Positions 43,013 to 52,193 of a stretch of 64,000 nt of DNA are shown here, one piece after another. The position numbers and the translations under genes were made by a program. Source of the DNA: Helicobacter ibis. GTDB taxonomy: Bacteria; Campylobacterota; Campylobacteria; Campylobacterales; Helicobacteraceae. The DNA is taken from NCBI RefSeq assembly GCF_027859255.1, contig NZ_JAQHXR010000003.1, positions 62,001 to 126,000 on the forward strand, in the 5' to 3' direction. How positions within the stretch are numbered: position 1 is the stretch's first letter; each line of letters begins with the position of its first letter. Below the pieces are notes generated by a model. That model saw only the letters and a program-made list of their open reading frames with translations. It had not been told where the DNA came from and did no database searches.

Positions 43013-44214
43013 TTGCTCTATCAAAGATAATGGACGCTTCAAGGAGGCTAAATGGAGTGGTGCAAAACACAAAGTTAGCTTTTGCACCAAGACTTAGTGC
43101 TAAAAGAGAGGCAAATGTATATGTAAAACAAGAAAATCTCCAAAATACAGGCTCTTTTAAGCTTAGGGGAGCATTTAACAAAATAGCAACTCTAAGTGAT
43201 GATGAAAAAAATCGAGGAGTAATTGCAGCAAGTGCTGGGAATCATGCGCAAGGTGTTGCATATAGTGCAAAGCATTTTGGTATTAAAGCAGTAATTGTGA
43301 TGCCAGAATCTACCCCACTTTTAAAGGTAATGGGCGTAAAAGAGCTTGGTGCAGAAGCGATACTTAAGGGGAATAATTATGATGAATCTTATGCGTATGC
43401 ACTAGAATATGCCAAAGAAAATAATTTATGTTTTATCCACCCATTTGCCGATGATGAGGTAATAGCCGGTCAAGGAACGATAGCCTTAGAGATGATAGAA
43501 GCGGAAAATAACCTAAATACAATAGTAGTGCCAATAGGTGGTGGTGGACTTATAAGCGGTATTGGTGCTGTGTATAAGCAAATGATTCCTAATACAAAAA
43601 TAGTAGGCGTCGTAGCTCAAGGTGCTGCTGCTATGTATCATTCGTTTTTAAAAAAAGAAATAGAACGCATAGATTCAGTGCGGACGATAGCTGATGGAAT
43701 CGCTGTTAAGAATGTTAATGAAAAGAATTTTGGATACATTTTAGAATGTGTTGATGAAATTGTAATGGTAGATGATTATGAAATAGCAGAGGCGATATTA
43801 TTTTTGCTAGAAAAACAAAAGCTAGTAGTCGAGGGTGCCGGGGCTAGTGTCGTAGCTGCACTTTTGCACAATAAGTTTCAAATATCTAAAAACGAAAATA
43901 TAGGACTTGTGCTAAGTGGTGGAAACATAGATGTAACAATGCTTGGTGTGATTATAGAAAAGGGCTTAGTTAGAGCTCATAGAAAGATGAGGTTTAGTGT
44001 AACTTTAATTGATAAGCCCGGAAGTTTGCAAGAACTTAGCAATTTGCTATCAAGTTTGGGGGCGAATATTGTAAAGATTGACTTTGATAGAATCTCTACT
44101 TCTTATGGCGATGCAAGCGTCAGCATTATGCTAGATACAAAAGGCAAAGAACACCAAGAATTAATAAGAAATAAACTAAGAATAAATGGCTATGAGTTTA
44201 GTGAGAGTTTCTAG
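43009..44214 (+). CDS. ilvA: Threonine ammonia-lyase
   Basis: Converts threonine to 2-oxobutyrate for isoleucine synthesis. 401 residues: PLP lysine K51 in TGSFKLRGAFNKI, ASAGNHAQGVAYSAK, phosphate-binding VPIGGGGLISGIG, and a C-terminal ACT domain (about 325-401, FSVTLIDKPGSLQELSNLLSSLGANIVKIDFDR). The size is that of the single-ACT form rather than E. coli IlvA (514). The ACT domain suggests allosteric control; biosynthetic versus catabolic use is inferred from ilvBH elsewhere in the window. Confidence 0.93.
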   Translation: MIALSKIMDASRRLNGVVQNTKLAFAPRLSAKREANVYVKQENLQNTGSFKLRGAFNKIATLSDDEKNRGVIAASAGNHAQGVAYSAKHFGIKAVIVMPESTPLLKVMGVKELGAEAILKGNNYDESYAYALEYAKENNLCFIHPFADDEVIAGQGTIALEMIEAENNLNTIVVPIGGGGLISGIGAVYKQMIPNTKIVGVVAQGAAAMYHSFLKKEIERIDSVRTIADGIAVKNVNEKNFGYILECVDEIVMVDDYEIAEAILFLLEKQKLVVEGAGASVVAALLHNKFQISKNENIGLVLSGGNIDVTMLGVIIEKGLVRAHRKMRFSVTLIDKPGSLQELSNLLSSLGANIVKIDFDRISTSYGDASVSIMLDTKGKEHQELIRNKLRINGYEFSESF

Positions 44215-45364
44215 TTATCTTTTTTTGGCTATTTTATTGCATGTTGCTTTGCTTTGCTGGTTTTGGTCAAATTTAAGCATAAGCTACCATGAAACTTTAG
44301 CATTTTTTAATGGCACTACACCAAGTGCGTATTTATCGCGTTTTGGCGTGTATTTGTTTGGTCAAAATGACTTTGGTCTTAGAATCTTTTTTTTAATATT
44401 ACACATATTTAATATAGTGCTTATGTTTTTATATGCTAGAAGCAATTTGAAAAACGATAAAGATTCGCTATTTTGCACTATTTTGTTTATGCTTTTGCCC
44501 GGCATTAATGCTGGGGCATTGCTTGTGTTAGAAGTAAATATTACGATTTTTTTTACTCTTTTGTTGTGTTTTTTGTATCAAAGATATAACAAGATTCCAT
44601 ATTGGCTACTTGTATTTTTAATGTTCTTAGATGAGAGTTTTTCTATTATTTTTTTGGCTTTGATTTTTTATGGTATTAGCAATAAAAATACTATATTGAT
44701 TTTTGTCTCACTTATTGGCTTTGGGGTTAATTCTTATATTTTTGGGATTGATATTGGTGGGTATCCTAGAGGATATTTTGCTGATACTATGGGGCATTTG
44801 ATGCTTATTTTTTCTCCACTTATTTTTGTGTATTTTTTATATAGCCTTTATAGATTCGCAAATAAAAAAGAAAAACCACTTGGATTTTATATCGCTATTG
44901 TCGCACTTTTGTTTATATTATTTGTATCATTAAGACAAAAGATAGATACGCAAAATTATGCTCCATTGCTTTTGTGTTTCTTGCCTTTTATGGTGTTACT
45001 ATTTTTATCTGGGCTTAGAGTTAGGTTGCCACAATTTAGAGCTAGATATAAGATTCCATTTGTTGTGTCTTTTATTGTGCTTATAATTTTTACTTCTAGT
45101 ATTTTTGTATCTAAGCTATTGTTTTTGGTAATGCCTTATAGTGATAATTTCGCACTTAGACACTATATAGCAAAGGAATTAAGCGAGAGTTTGAAGATTC
45201 GAGGAATCTATAGTGTAAAGACAGATGTGCCTTTGCAAGAAAGACTTAGATTCTATGGGATAGATAGAGGAGATAGAGAGCTTAGCTATATAAAAAAGGA
45301 GAACTTTAGACCAGTGCCAATTATATACCACAATAAAGAAATAGTTAGATTCTATGTGGAATAG
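44186..45364 (+). CDS. GT-C-like (family 39-type) polytopic membrane protein
   Basis: 392 residues, about nine to eleven membrane helices then a C-terminal soluble tail of 70 residues. The segment SRFGVYLFGQNDFGLRIFFLILHIFNIV resembles the conserved L-FG-SE-ALRLPSA block of family 39 glycosyltransferases (ArnT/PMT-like), and a YHETLAFF motif in the first periplasmic loop could hold the catalytic acid. Donor and acceptor unknown; polyprenyl-phosphate sugar transfer is inferred. Overlaps ilvA by 29 bases and the next gene by 11. An alternative ATG is at 44192. T8 tracts lie at about 44385 and 44547. Confidence 0.7.
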   Translation: MAMSLVRVSSYLFLAILLHVALLCWFWSNLSISYHETLAFFNGTTPSAYLSRFGVYLFGQNDFGLRIFFLILHIFNIVLMFLYARSNLKNDKDSLFCTILFMLLPGINAGALLVLEVNITIFFTLLLCFLYQRYNKIPYWLLVFLMFLDESFSIIFLALIFYGISNKNTILIFVSLIGFGVNSYIFGIDIGGYPRGYFADTMGHLMLIFSPLIFVYFLYSLYRFANKKEKPLGFYIAIVALLFILFVSLRQKIDTQNYAPLLLCFLPFMVLLFLSGLRVRLPQFRARYKIPFVVSFIVLIIFTSSIFVSKLLFLVMPYSDNFALRHYIAKELSESLKIRGIYSVKTDVPLQERLRFYGIDRGDRELSYIKKENFRPVPIIYHNKEIVRFYVE

Positions 45365-46025
45365 GGCATTTAGCTTATTTGAGATTCTGCTTTTTATTGT
45401 TATTGTTGGAATCTTAGCATCTATTGGTTATGTTTTATATCCTCATTCAAAACTGCACCTAGCAAAAAATCAGATAGTAAAACATATACAATACACAAAA
45501 TATTTGGCATTGCAAAATAGCAAGGAAATTACACAATATAAGTTTTGCAAAAGTGATTTTTGTAGTGAAGAAATGAAAAAATATAAACAAAGTTTTTATA
45601 GGATTCAATTTAATAAATTAAAAGATATTGGCTGGAGTTATTCTATCTTTAGTGATAGTGCCAGAGATTCTAAGACAAAGAATTTTGATGATAGACCTAT
45701 GGATTCTTTTGAAATAGCTAGAAGTCCGATAGATTCAAAATATTTAAGTGTTTATAATTATAATAATTCAAAGTTTGCTAATGCTCTAAGAGATGGAAGT
45801 TTGGCTATTTCTAGTAGATATGGGATTGTTGATATAAAAATAAGCGGTGGCTGTGGGGAGAGCAATAGAATCTTGTTTGATGATTTTGGGTTTTTAGTGT
45901 GCAAGATTGTTAATGTTGGTATTTCTCGTCCAAAAGAAAATGTAATTTTAGAGATTTTTGATAAATTTAGTAGCGAAAAGATATGTATCACAAAAAGTGG
46001 AAATATTTGTGATATAATTGAATAA
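45354..46025 (+). CDS. Type II/IV pseudopilin-like protein
   Basis: 223 residues with a prepilin N-terminus: a short leader MWNRA, then F-SLFEILLFIVIVGILASIGYV. The residue at +5 is glutamate (E10), as required for pilin assembly, and a single hydrophobic helix follows. The leader ends in Ala instead of the usual Gly, still accepted by some prepilin peptidases. Four cysteines in the soluble domain (CKSDFC, GGCG..., plus ICITKSGNIC) may form disulfides. No other pilus or secretion gene is near, so it is an orphan in this window; Helicobacter lacks type IV pili. Possibly part of a competence pseudopilus. Confidence 0.7.
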   Translation: MWNRAFSLFEILLFIVIVGILASIGYVLYPHSKLHLAKNQIVKHIQYTKYLALQNSKEITQYKFCKSDFCSEEMKKYKQSFYRIQFNKLKDIGWSYSIFSDSARDSKTKNFDDRPMDSFEIARSPIDSKYLSVYNYNNSKFANALRDGSLAISSRYGIVDIKISGGCGESNRILFDDFGFLVCKIVNVGISRPKENVILEIFDKFSSEKICITKSGNICDIIE

Positions 46026-46058
46026 TTTTAGAATCTAAGGGTTATCATAGGTGCAAAT

Positions 46059-46823
46059 GTAGTAGCTAAGAAGCGTTTTGGGCAAAACTTCTTGCAAGAT
46101 GAAATTATTTTAACACAGATTATCCAATCCATTCCCAAAGATGTGAGACAATATAAAATATTAGAAATTGGGGCTGGCTTAGGTGATTTAACAAATAAGC
46201 TATTAAGCTTAGGAAGTATCACTGCGTATGAGGTCGATATGGAGCTTGTGCCGCATTTGCAGAGGCGTTTTAGTGATGCTCTAAAATCAAAGCAATTGCA
46301 GCTAAAGCTAGGAGATATACTTGAGTATTGGAAAGGGGAGACTTTAGAAAACGAGAAATATTTTTTGGTTTCGAATCTTCCTTATTATATTGCTACTTTA
46401 CTTATTGTAAAGGTGTTAAAAGATCCTTTTTGTAAGGGCTGTGTTGTTATGACACAAAAGGAAGTTGCAGAGAAATTTTGTGCTGATGTATTTGGCTCTA
46501 GTTTTGGAGCATTGAGTATTTTGACGCAAAGTGTAGGAGTGGCCAGTTATTTATTCTCTGTTCCAAAAGAGGCATTTAGCCCTCCACCTAAAGTAACTTC
46601 AGCAGTATTTTTAATACAAAAGACAAAAAATTATGAATCTTTAGACAAGCTAGAAGCAATGCTAAAAATTGCTTTTACTAGCCCAAGAAAGACATTGTTA
46701 AACAACCTTAGCAAAACTTATAAAAATGCTAAGGATATTTTGCAGAAACTAAATATACCGATAAATTCAAGACCTCATGAAGTGGATACAGATACTTATC
46801 ACCGACTTTTGAAATTTTTATAA
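46059..46823 (+). CDS. rsmA: 16S rRNA dimethyladenosine transferase, start codon unclear
   Basis: Dimethylates two adjacent adenines in helix 45 of 16S rRNA. The conserved start of the protein, VVAKKRFGQNFLQDE, is encoded in frame from 46059, but there is no ATG, GTG or TTG in frame before the TTG inside the FLQ motif at 46092. An ATG at 46057 preceded by TAGGTGCAA is exactly one base out of frame and is followed by TAG TAG; one extra G after it would give MVVAKKRFGQNF. The body is intact: SAM site LEIGAGLGDLTNKLL, YEVDMELVP, catalytic VSNLPYYIATLLI (NLPY), and PPPKVTSAVF. Upstream of rnj, as in H. pylori. Confidence 0.85.
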   Translation, partial: VVAKKRFGQNFLQDEIILTQIIQSIPKDVRQYKILEIGAGLGDLTNKLLSLGSITAYEVDMELVPHLQRRFSDALKSKQLQLKLGDILEYWKGETLENEKYFLVSNLPYYIATLLIVKVLKDPFCKGCVVMTQKEVAEKFCADVFGSSFGALSILTQSVGVASYLFSVPKEAFSPPPKVTSAVFLIQKTKNYESLDKLEAMLKIAFTSPRKTLLNNLSKTYKNAKDILQKLNIPINSRPHEVDTDTYHRLLKFL

Positions 46824-46834
46824 AAGAGCGGAAC

Positions 46835-48778
46835 ATGGAAGAAAATAAACAAAATGAAACAAAACCAAACGAACAAAGACCAAAGAGGAGATTTCGCCCA
46901 CATAATAAGGGAGAAAACAGAGAAAACAAAGAGAGAACACAAGATAAAAATCAAGAATCTAAGCCTAGATATAATCAAAAATTTAAAAATACAGACAAAG
47001 CAAAGCATGGCAACAGACAAGCTCCAAAGGAAAATAACACAGAGCTAAAGAGGGTTGTTGATATAAATGCTAAGATTCATCACAATACGCTAACTCCGCA
47101 TTCTCAAGTGCATGTAAATCCAAATGGCAAGGTTAGAATAACTCCTATTGGTGGGCTAGGTGAGATTGGCGGGAATATGACTGTGATTGAAACGCAAAAC
47201 TCTGCAATCATCATTGATGCGGGTATGAGCTTTCCAGATTCTAGTATGCATGGGGTTGATATTTTAGTGCCTGATTTTAGTTATTTAGAAGTGATTAAAG
47301 ACAAAATTGCAGGGATTATAATCACTCACGCACATGAAGATCATATCGGTGCTATGCCATATCTCTTTAAAAAATATCAGTTTCCTATCTATGGCACACC
47401 ACTACCACTAGGGCTTATTGGTTCTAAGTTTGATGAGCATGGGCTTAAAAAATATCGCTCACTCTTTAGAGCAGTGGAGAAAAGGAAGCCTATTAGAATC
47501 GGAGAGTTTGAAATTGAATGGATTCATATTACGCATTCTATTGTAGATTCTAGTGCTTTAGCTATCAAAACAGAAGCAGGATTAATCTTCCATACTGGAG
47601 ACTTTAAAATAGATCATACACCAATTGATGGCTATCCAACAGATCTAAATAGAATTGCACATTATGGTGAGCAAGGAGTTTTATTGTTATTAAGTGATTC
47701 TACAAACTCACATAAAAGTGGCTATACACCAAGTGAAGCAAGTGTTGGACCTGCATTTGATTTACTATTCTCTCGTGCTAAGGGAAGAGTGATTATGAGC
47801 ACATTTAGCTCAAATATCCATAGAGTATATCAAGCAATAGAACATGGAATCAAATATGGCAGAAAGGTATCCGTTATTGGGCGTTCTATGGAGAAAAACT
47901 TAGAAATTGCTAGAACTTTAGGCTATATTGACTTGCCACAAAATATATTTATCGAAGCACATGAAGTAGCAAAATACCCAGATGAAGAAGTGCTAATAGT
48001 TACTACCGGCAGTCAAGGTGAAACCATGAGTGCATTATATAGAATGGCAACAGATGAGCACAGACACATAAAAATCAAAGAAAGCGATGTGGTAATCCTC
48101 TCTGCAAAGGCGATTCCAGGAAATGAAGGTGCTGTATCAAATGTTATAAATTTCATTACAAAATCTGGTGCTAAGGTGTATTACCAAGATTTTAGCGAGA
48201 TTCATACAAGTGGACATGCAGCGCAAGAGGAACAAAAGCTAATGTTGCGTCTTGTAAAGCCTAAGTTTTTCTTGCCAGTGCATGGGGAGTATAACCACAT
48301 TTTAAAGCATAAAGAAACCGCTATTTCTTGTGGTGTAAATGAGAAAAATATCTATCTTATGGAAGATGGCGATCAAGTAGAGATTGCTCACAATTATATG
48401 CGTAAGGTAAAGAGTGTAAAAACAGGCAAAACATATATTGACAACCAAGTAAATTCAACAATATCTAATGATGTAGTTTTAGATAGACAAAACTTGGCTG
48501 AAAATGGAATCTTATGCGTTGTAGTTCAAATTGATAAAAATAAGCAATCATTAAAAGAAAAGCCAAAAATACACTCTATGGGCATAGTGTCTAATAAGGA
48601 AACTATGGGATTCAACAAAGAAATAGAGGAGTTTTTTGAGCTATTTTTGAAAAATTGCAAAAAAGAGCTATATAATAGCCAAAAAGCAATGGAAAACGAG
48701 ATAAAAAACGCACTAAGAAAAGTGATGTTTAAAAGAACTAAAAAATATCCTTCAATTATTGTTAGTGTGATTTTTTGA
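46835..48778 (+). CDS. rnj: Ribonuclease J
   Basis: Metallo-beta-lactamase/beta-CASP nuclease with 5' exo- and endonuclease activity, central to mRNA turnover in Helicobacter (works with the RhpA helicase). 647 residues. Residues 1-100 are a disordered, charged, N/K/R/Q-rich extension typical of Helicobacter RNase J. Core: [15 protein letters not shown] (about 109), metal motif [13 protein letters not shown] (H-x-H-x-D-H, about 163-176), [11 protein letters not shown], beta-CASP region ([28 protein letters not shown]), GTGSQGE-type [16 protein letters not shown], and HTSGHA then [14 protein letters not shown]. Its stop overlaps the msrA start. Confidence 0.96.
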   Translation: MEENKQNETKPNEQRPKRRFRPHNKGENRENKERTQDKNQESKPRYNQKFKNTDKAKHGNRQAPKENNTELKRVVDINAKIHHNTLTPHSQVHVNPNGKVRITPIGGLGEIGGNMTVIETQNSAIIIDAGMSFPDSSMHGVDILVPDFSYLEVIKDKIAGIIITHAHEDHIGAMPYLFKKYQFPIYGTPLPLGLIGSKFDEHGLKKYRSLFRAVEKRKPIRIGEFEIEWIHITHSIVDSSALAIKTEAGLIFHTGDFKIDHTPIDGYPTDLNRIAHYGEQGVLLLLSDSTNSHKSGYTPSEASVGPAFDLLFSRAKGRVIMSTFSSNIHRVYQAIEHGIKYGRKVSVIGRSMEKNLEIARTLGYIDLPQNIFIEAHEVAKYPDEEVLIVTTGSQGETMSALYRMATDEHRHIKIKESDVVILSAKAIPGNEGAVSNVINFITKSGAKVYYQDFSEIHTSGHAAQEEQKLMLRLVKPKFFLPVHGEYNHILKHKETAISCGVNEKNIYLMEDGDQVEIAHNYMRKVKSVKTGKTYIDNQVNSTISNDVVLDRQNLAENGILCVVVQIDKNKQSLKEKPKIHSMGIVSNKETMGFNKEIEEFFELFLKNCKKELYNSQKAMENEIKNALRKVMFKRTKKYPSIIVSVIF

Positions 48779-49272
48779 TGAAGAGCGTTATATATCTAGC
48801 TGGAGGTTGTTTTTGGGGGATTCAAGGTTATTTTGATTTGCTTAAAGGTAGTATTAAATCTAGCGTTGGGTATGCAAACTCTAAAGTCAAAAACCCAAGT
48901 TATGAGCTAGTATGCAGTGGAAGTAGTGGTGCCGTTGAAGCATTGGAGCTTTATTATGATGATAGCATTTTATCTTTAGATGAAATATTGCGTAGATTTT
49001 TTAGCATTATTGATCCTTTTGCACTAAATTATCAAGGAAATGACATAGGAGAGCAATATAGAAGCGGAATCTACACACAAGATTCTGCTACACTAGAATT
49101 TGTATTGGAGTTTGTAGCAAAATATCAAATATCACTTAAGCAAAAAATAGTAACTGAAGTTATGCTATTAGAAAACTTCTATCCTGCAGAATCTTATCAT
49201 CAAAAATATCTACAAAAAAATCCAAATGGATACTGCCATATCGATATAAGTGGTGCATTAAGAGAGATTTAG
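48778..49272 (+). CDS. msrA: Peptide methionine sulfoxide reductase A
   Basis: Repairs the S-form of methionine sulfoxide. 164 residues with the catalytic motif AGGCFWG (nucleophile C11, 8-14), [22 protein letters not shown] (substrate-binding G-TGH-E region, here [10 protein letters not shown]), [15 protein letters not shown] and the C-terminal [16 protein letters not shown]. It lacks an MsrB partner fusion; a possible resolving cysteine is in NGYCHID. ATG 48778 overlaps the rnj TGA (TGATG). Confidence 0.94.
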   Translation: MKSVIYLAGGCFWGIQGYFDLLKGSIKSSVGYANSKVKNPSYELVCSGSSGAVEALELYYDDSILSLDEILRRFFSIIDPFALNYQGNDIGEQYRSGIYTQDSATLEFVLEFVAKYQISLKQKIVTEVMLLENFYPAESYHQKYLQKNPNGYCHIDISGALREI

Positions 49273-50234
49273 TGCCATTTATCTTAGAGAGATTTTATAT
49301 ACAAGAGCCTATAAAGGCTTTTAGATTCTTAATGGATACTTTAAAGCTTAGCATGGCACAATCACAAAGATATATAAATAAAGGCAGAGTTGTCTATAAT
49401 GGCGATATTTTGGGGAATAATGACAAAAATAAACTTTTAGAGAACTTTGTAGATGTGCTAGTCTTTAAGCCAAATAGGCTTGGTGTTAAAGCTGTCTTTG
49501 AAAATGATGATTTTATAGTTTTTGATAAGCCAGAGAAGCTATTAATTCACCCTAAGGGGAGATTTAATCATAAAAGCTTAGTTGATGAGATAAGAAGTCA
49601 TTGTGGAAATGATGCTAGTTTGATACATAGGATAGATAAGGAAACTAGCGGACTTGTGCTAGTTGGTAAGCATAAAGATAGCATAAGAGAGCTTGGGGAT
49701 ATGTTTGCAAAAAATCTCATCTCTAAAGAATATTTGGCCCTTTGCAGAGGGTATTTAAGTAGAGATTTTTGTATTTCTGTGCCAATTAGCACACAGGCAA
49801 AGGGCAGAGATTTAAGCATTAGAAGCGTATTTTTAGGAGAGAATCTAAATGGCAATATATGCACAAAAGATTCTGCAAATTTTTCATTTAAAGATTCAAA
49901 AAGTGAATTTGAAATTTTAGGACATATTTTTAATAATACTTTATTAAAAGTTAGACTTTATAGCGGTCGCACACATCAAATAAGAGTGCATTTGCATTCT
50001 ATAAACCACGCAATACTTGGCGACCCACTTTATGGTTGTGAGGACTTTAAGGTGAGAGAGTATTTAGATAGTGAGTTTATAGAGGGTGGCAATTTTACTT
50101 GTATGAGCGATTCTAAGCGTATAGAGTATTTTGGGGCTAGTAGGTTAATGCTTCATTCATATAGCATGAAATTTCGCTATAAGAATATTAACTATTTTTT
50201 CAAATCCCCATTTAGCATTTTTTCAAACTTATAA
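49272..50234 (+). CDS. RluA-family rRNA pseudouridine synthase
   Basis: 320 residues; GTG start overlapping the msrA stop (TAGTG). An S4-like N-terminal part (YINKGRVVYNGDI, about 33-47) precedes the catalytic RluA domain: DKPEKLLIHPKG (about 89), catalytic aspartate in IHRIDKETSGLVLVGK (about 117-132), KEYLALCRG, and LYSGRTHQIRVHLHSINHAILGDPLYG (about 230-256). Which uridine is modified (RluC/RluD/RluA type) cannot be decided. The last 43 bases overlap the end of the convergent galE. Confidence 0.88.
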   Translation: MPFILERFYIQEPIKAFRFLMDTLKLSMAQSQRYINKGRVVYNGDILGNNDKNKLLENFVDVLVFKPNRLGVKAVFENDDFIVFDKPEKLLIHPKGRFNHKSLVDEIRSHCGNDASLIHRIDKETSGLVLVGKHKDSIRELGDMFAKNLISKEYLALCRGYLSRDFCISVPISTQAKGRDLSIRSVFLGENLNGNICTKDSANFSFKDSKSEFEILGHIFNNTLLKVRLYSGRTHQIRVHLHSINHAILGDPLYGCEDFKVREYLDSEFIEGGNFTCMSDSKRIEYFGASRLMLHSYSMKFRYKNINYFFKSPFSIFSNL

Positions 50235-51214
50235 GCACTTTTTATTATTTCTTCAATATTGTCAAATTTTGCTTTCCAGCCCATTTTTTCTCTTATTTTC
50301 GCATTATTTGCTACTAGGATACTAGGATCTCCATTTCTTCGTGGTTTTATATTGCATGTAAAATTAGTATTACTCACTTTCTTGGTTATATTTAGGATCT
50401 CTTTTACACTATATCCACGTCCATATCCAACATTAAATGCATCACTTTTTCCACCATTTTTTAGATATTCGTATGCTTTTATATGCGCTAATGCCAAGTC
50501 TTGTATGCTTATATAATCCCTAATGCAAGTGCCATCTTTTGTGTTATAGTCATTTCCAAAGATATCTATTGCTTCTTTGTAGCCTATAGCACATTGAGAA
50601 GCAATTTTTATTAGATGTGTGGCAATCCCTCTTTGTCCTATGTTTATCCCATTGTTTATTAATGAGCCTGCGACATTAAAGTATCGTAAGGTTACAAATT
50701 CGAAATTATTTGTTGAATTGGCATAATCACTAAGTAGCTTTTCTCCTATTTGCTTTGTGTTCCCATATGGATTTATTGGTGAGATTTGATGCGATTCGTC
50801 AATTGGTGTGTATAGTGGTTCTCCATATATTGTAGCAGAAGAGCTAAAGATAAGTCTTGGGACTTTATATTTATCGCACATTTCTAGGAGGGTTATCATA
50901 TTTGTTACATTGTTTTTGTAGTACTGTATTGGTTTTTCTGTGCTTTCGCTTACCAGCAAGGAACCTGCATAGTGCAGAACACAATCTATATCATGTGAGA
51001 ATACCTCTTCTAGGGTATTTTTGTCTCCTACAGATGAGGTATAGAGTTTGATTTTATGCTTAAAGTCATCTAGTGCCTTTATATTTTCCATATATCCAGT
51101 GCTAAAGTCATCTATTATAAATACATTGCAAGAAGTATTCTTTAAAAAATAATAAGCGCAAGATGCACCAATATAGCCTGCACCACCTGTTATTAGTATA
51201 TTGTTGCTATGCAT
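50192..51214 (-). CDS. galE: UDP-glucose 4-epimerase
   Basis: Interconverts UDP-glucose and UDP-galactose for surface glycans. 340 residues, normal for GalE. NAD-binding GGAGYIGASCAYYFL (10-24), FSSSATIYGEP (about 125), catalytic YxxxK in NPYGNTKQIGE (about 149-159), LRYFNVAGS, GTCIRDYISIQDLALAH. It starts 8 bases inside the phase-variable glycosyltransferase and is the last gene of the hemerythrin-fapA-ppc-glycosyltransferase-galE chain, where it would supply galactose units. Confidence 0.95.
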   Translation of the reverse strand: MHSNNILITGGAGYIGASCAYYFLKNTSCNVFIIDDFSTGYMENIKALDDFKHKIKLYTSSVGDKNTLEEVFSHDIDCVLHYAGSLLVSESTEKPIQYYKNNVTNMITLLEMCDKYKVPRLIFSSSATIYGEPLYTPIDESHQISPINPYGNTKQIGEKLLSDYANSTNNFEFVTLRYFNVAGSLINNGINIGQRGIATHLIKIASQCAIGYKEAIDIFGNDYNTKDGTCIRDYISIQDLALAHIKAYEYLKNGGKSDAFNVGYGRGYSVKEILNITKKVSNTNFTCNIKPRRNGDPSILVANNAKIREKMGWKAKFDNIEEIIKSAYKFEKMLNGDLKK

Positions 51215-52193
51215 TTGGGTATCTTTTTAAAAGATTGATTATAGCTTCCATGTTTTCATTATAATTGCGTAGCATTTGTGGGATTTTTTTCTTGGGGTTA
51301 TCGTTTTTTGTGTATTTTATTTCGTCTGTTTTATTTACCATGCCTATAAAAAGGTCATATGATGTAGATATAAATAATAAAAATTTCTTGCCACTAAACC
51401 CCCAAAAATCATGCCAAAATACAGCATTTCTATAAGTTTGCAAATCGTCATTATTAGCACTCCAATCTCCACTTCCATGCATATTATACACACTATCAAC
51501 ATCTGTGCTATGGTATGAACATCCATATATTAAGTGCAATAAGTTTCTAAAGCTATCTCCGCCATACATATCATATCGTGTGGCTTTTTTAAAAAAATCT
51601 TGCGTATGTTTTGTATGTAAGGCTATATTTCTAAAAATGGAACTAGAAGTATGTCCCATAGTTGGAAATGATATTGGAGCATTTATTATATTGTCTTGCC
51701 CCCCCCCCCCACTTATTTGCATGTATTGTTGTTTTTCGCTTTTTGTTAGATATTGAGAAAATAAACATGTATGATTGTTTGTGTAGTCCATATATATTTT
51801 TTCTGTACCATCTTGTTTGATTAGCGTTTTGCCCTGATAGCTTGTATAGTTTTTATGTTCCTCTAGGAAGCTCAGTGCCTTTTCTATTTTTAGTTCATCT
51901 GTCCAGTAGTCATCACTATCTAGCACACAAAAATATTCACTTTTAGCTTCATTGTATAGCTTTAGCATATTTAGTGTTAATCCAAGATTCCTCTTTTGTT
52001 TTAGGACTTTGATTGTATTTTTGTATTTTTGTTTGTATAATTCAATTATTTTTAGGCTATCATCGCTTGAAGCATCATCACTTATTATTATTTTGTATTG
52101 ATATCTGGTTTTTTGCATTAAGATAGAATCTATAGCTTGTCCTATATATGTCGCATTATTGTAATTTGGCATTAATATCGTTAATTTTACCAT
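51207..52193 (-). CDS. Phase-variable family 2 glycosyltransferase, reading frame intact at a G12 tract (ON)
   Basis: 328 residues of a GT-A family 2 transferase: LTILMPNYNNATYIGQAIDSIL (4-25), ISDDASSDDSLKII (about 37-50), the DxD-type FCVLDSDDYWTDEL (about 87-100). In the middle (about 157-160) four glycines are coded by a run of 12 G; the frame continues cleanly to the stop, so this copy is on. Length changes that are not multiples of three would truncate it at about half size. Substrate probably LOS or another surface sugar, with galE next door (8-base overlap). Start overlaps the ppc stop (TAATG). Confidence 0.9.
   Translation of the reverse strand: MVKLTILMPNYNNATYIGQAIDSILMQKTRYQYKIIISDDASSDDSLKIIELYKQKYKNTIKVLKQKRNLGLTLNMLKLYNEAKSEYFCVLDSDDYWTDELKIEKALSFLEEHKNYTSYQGKTLIKQDGTEKIYMDYTNNHTCLFSQYLTKSEKQQYMQISGGGGQDNIINAPISFPTMGHTSSSIFRNIALHTKHTQDFFKKATRYDMYGGDSFRNLLHLIYGCSYHSTDVDSVYNMHGSGDWSANNDDLQTYRNAVFWHDFWGFSGKKFLLFISTSYDLFIGMVNKTDEIKYTKNDNPKKKIPQMLRNYNENMEAIINLLKRYPNA
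51699..51710. repeat. Homopolymeric C12 (G12 on coding strand) contingency tract
   Basis: Twelve C on the plus strand inside the glycosyltransferase gene. With multiples of three G the frame is open; a one-base change would switch it off by slipped-strand mispairing. Confidence 0.95.

Noticed and set aside
46854-47048. 64-residue plus-strand frame in the 5' end of rnj
   Set aside because: Out-of-frame reading of the lysine-rich RNase J extension; no start signal.
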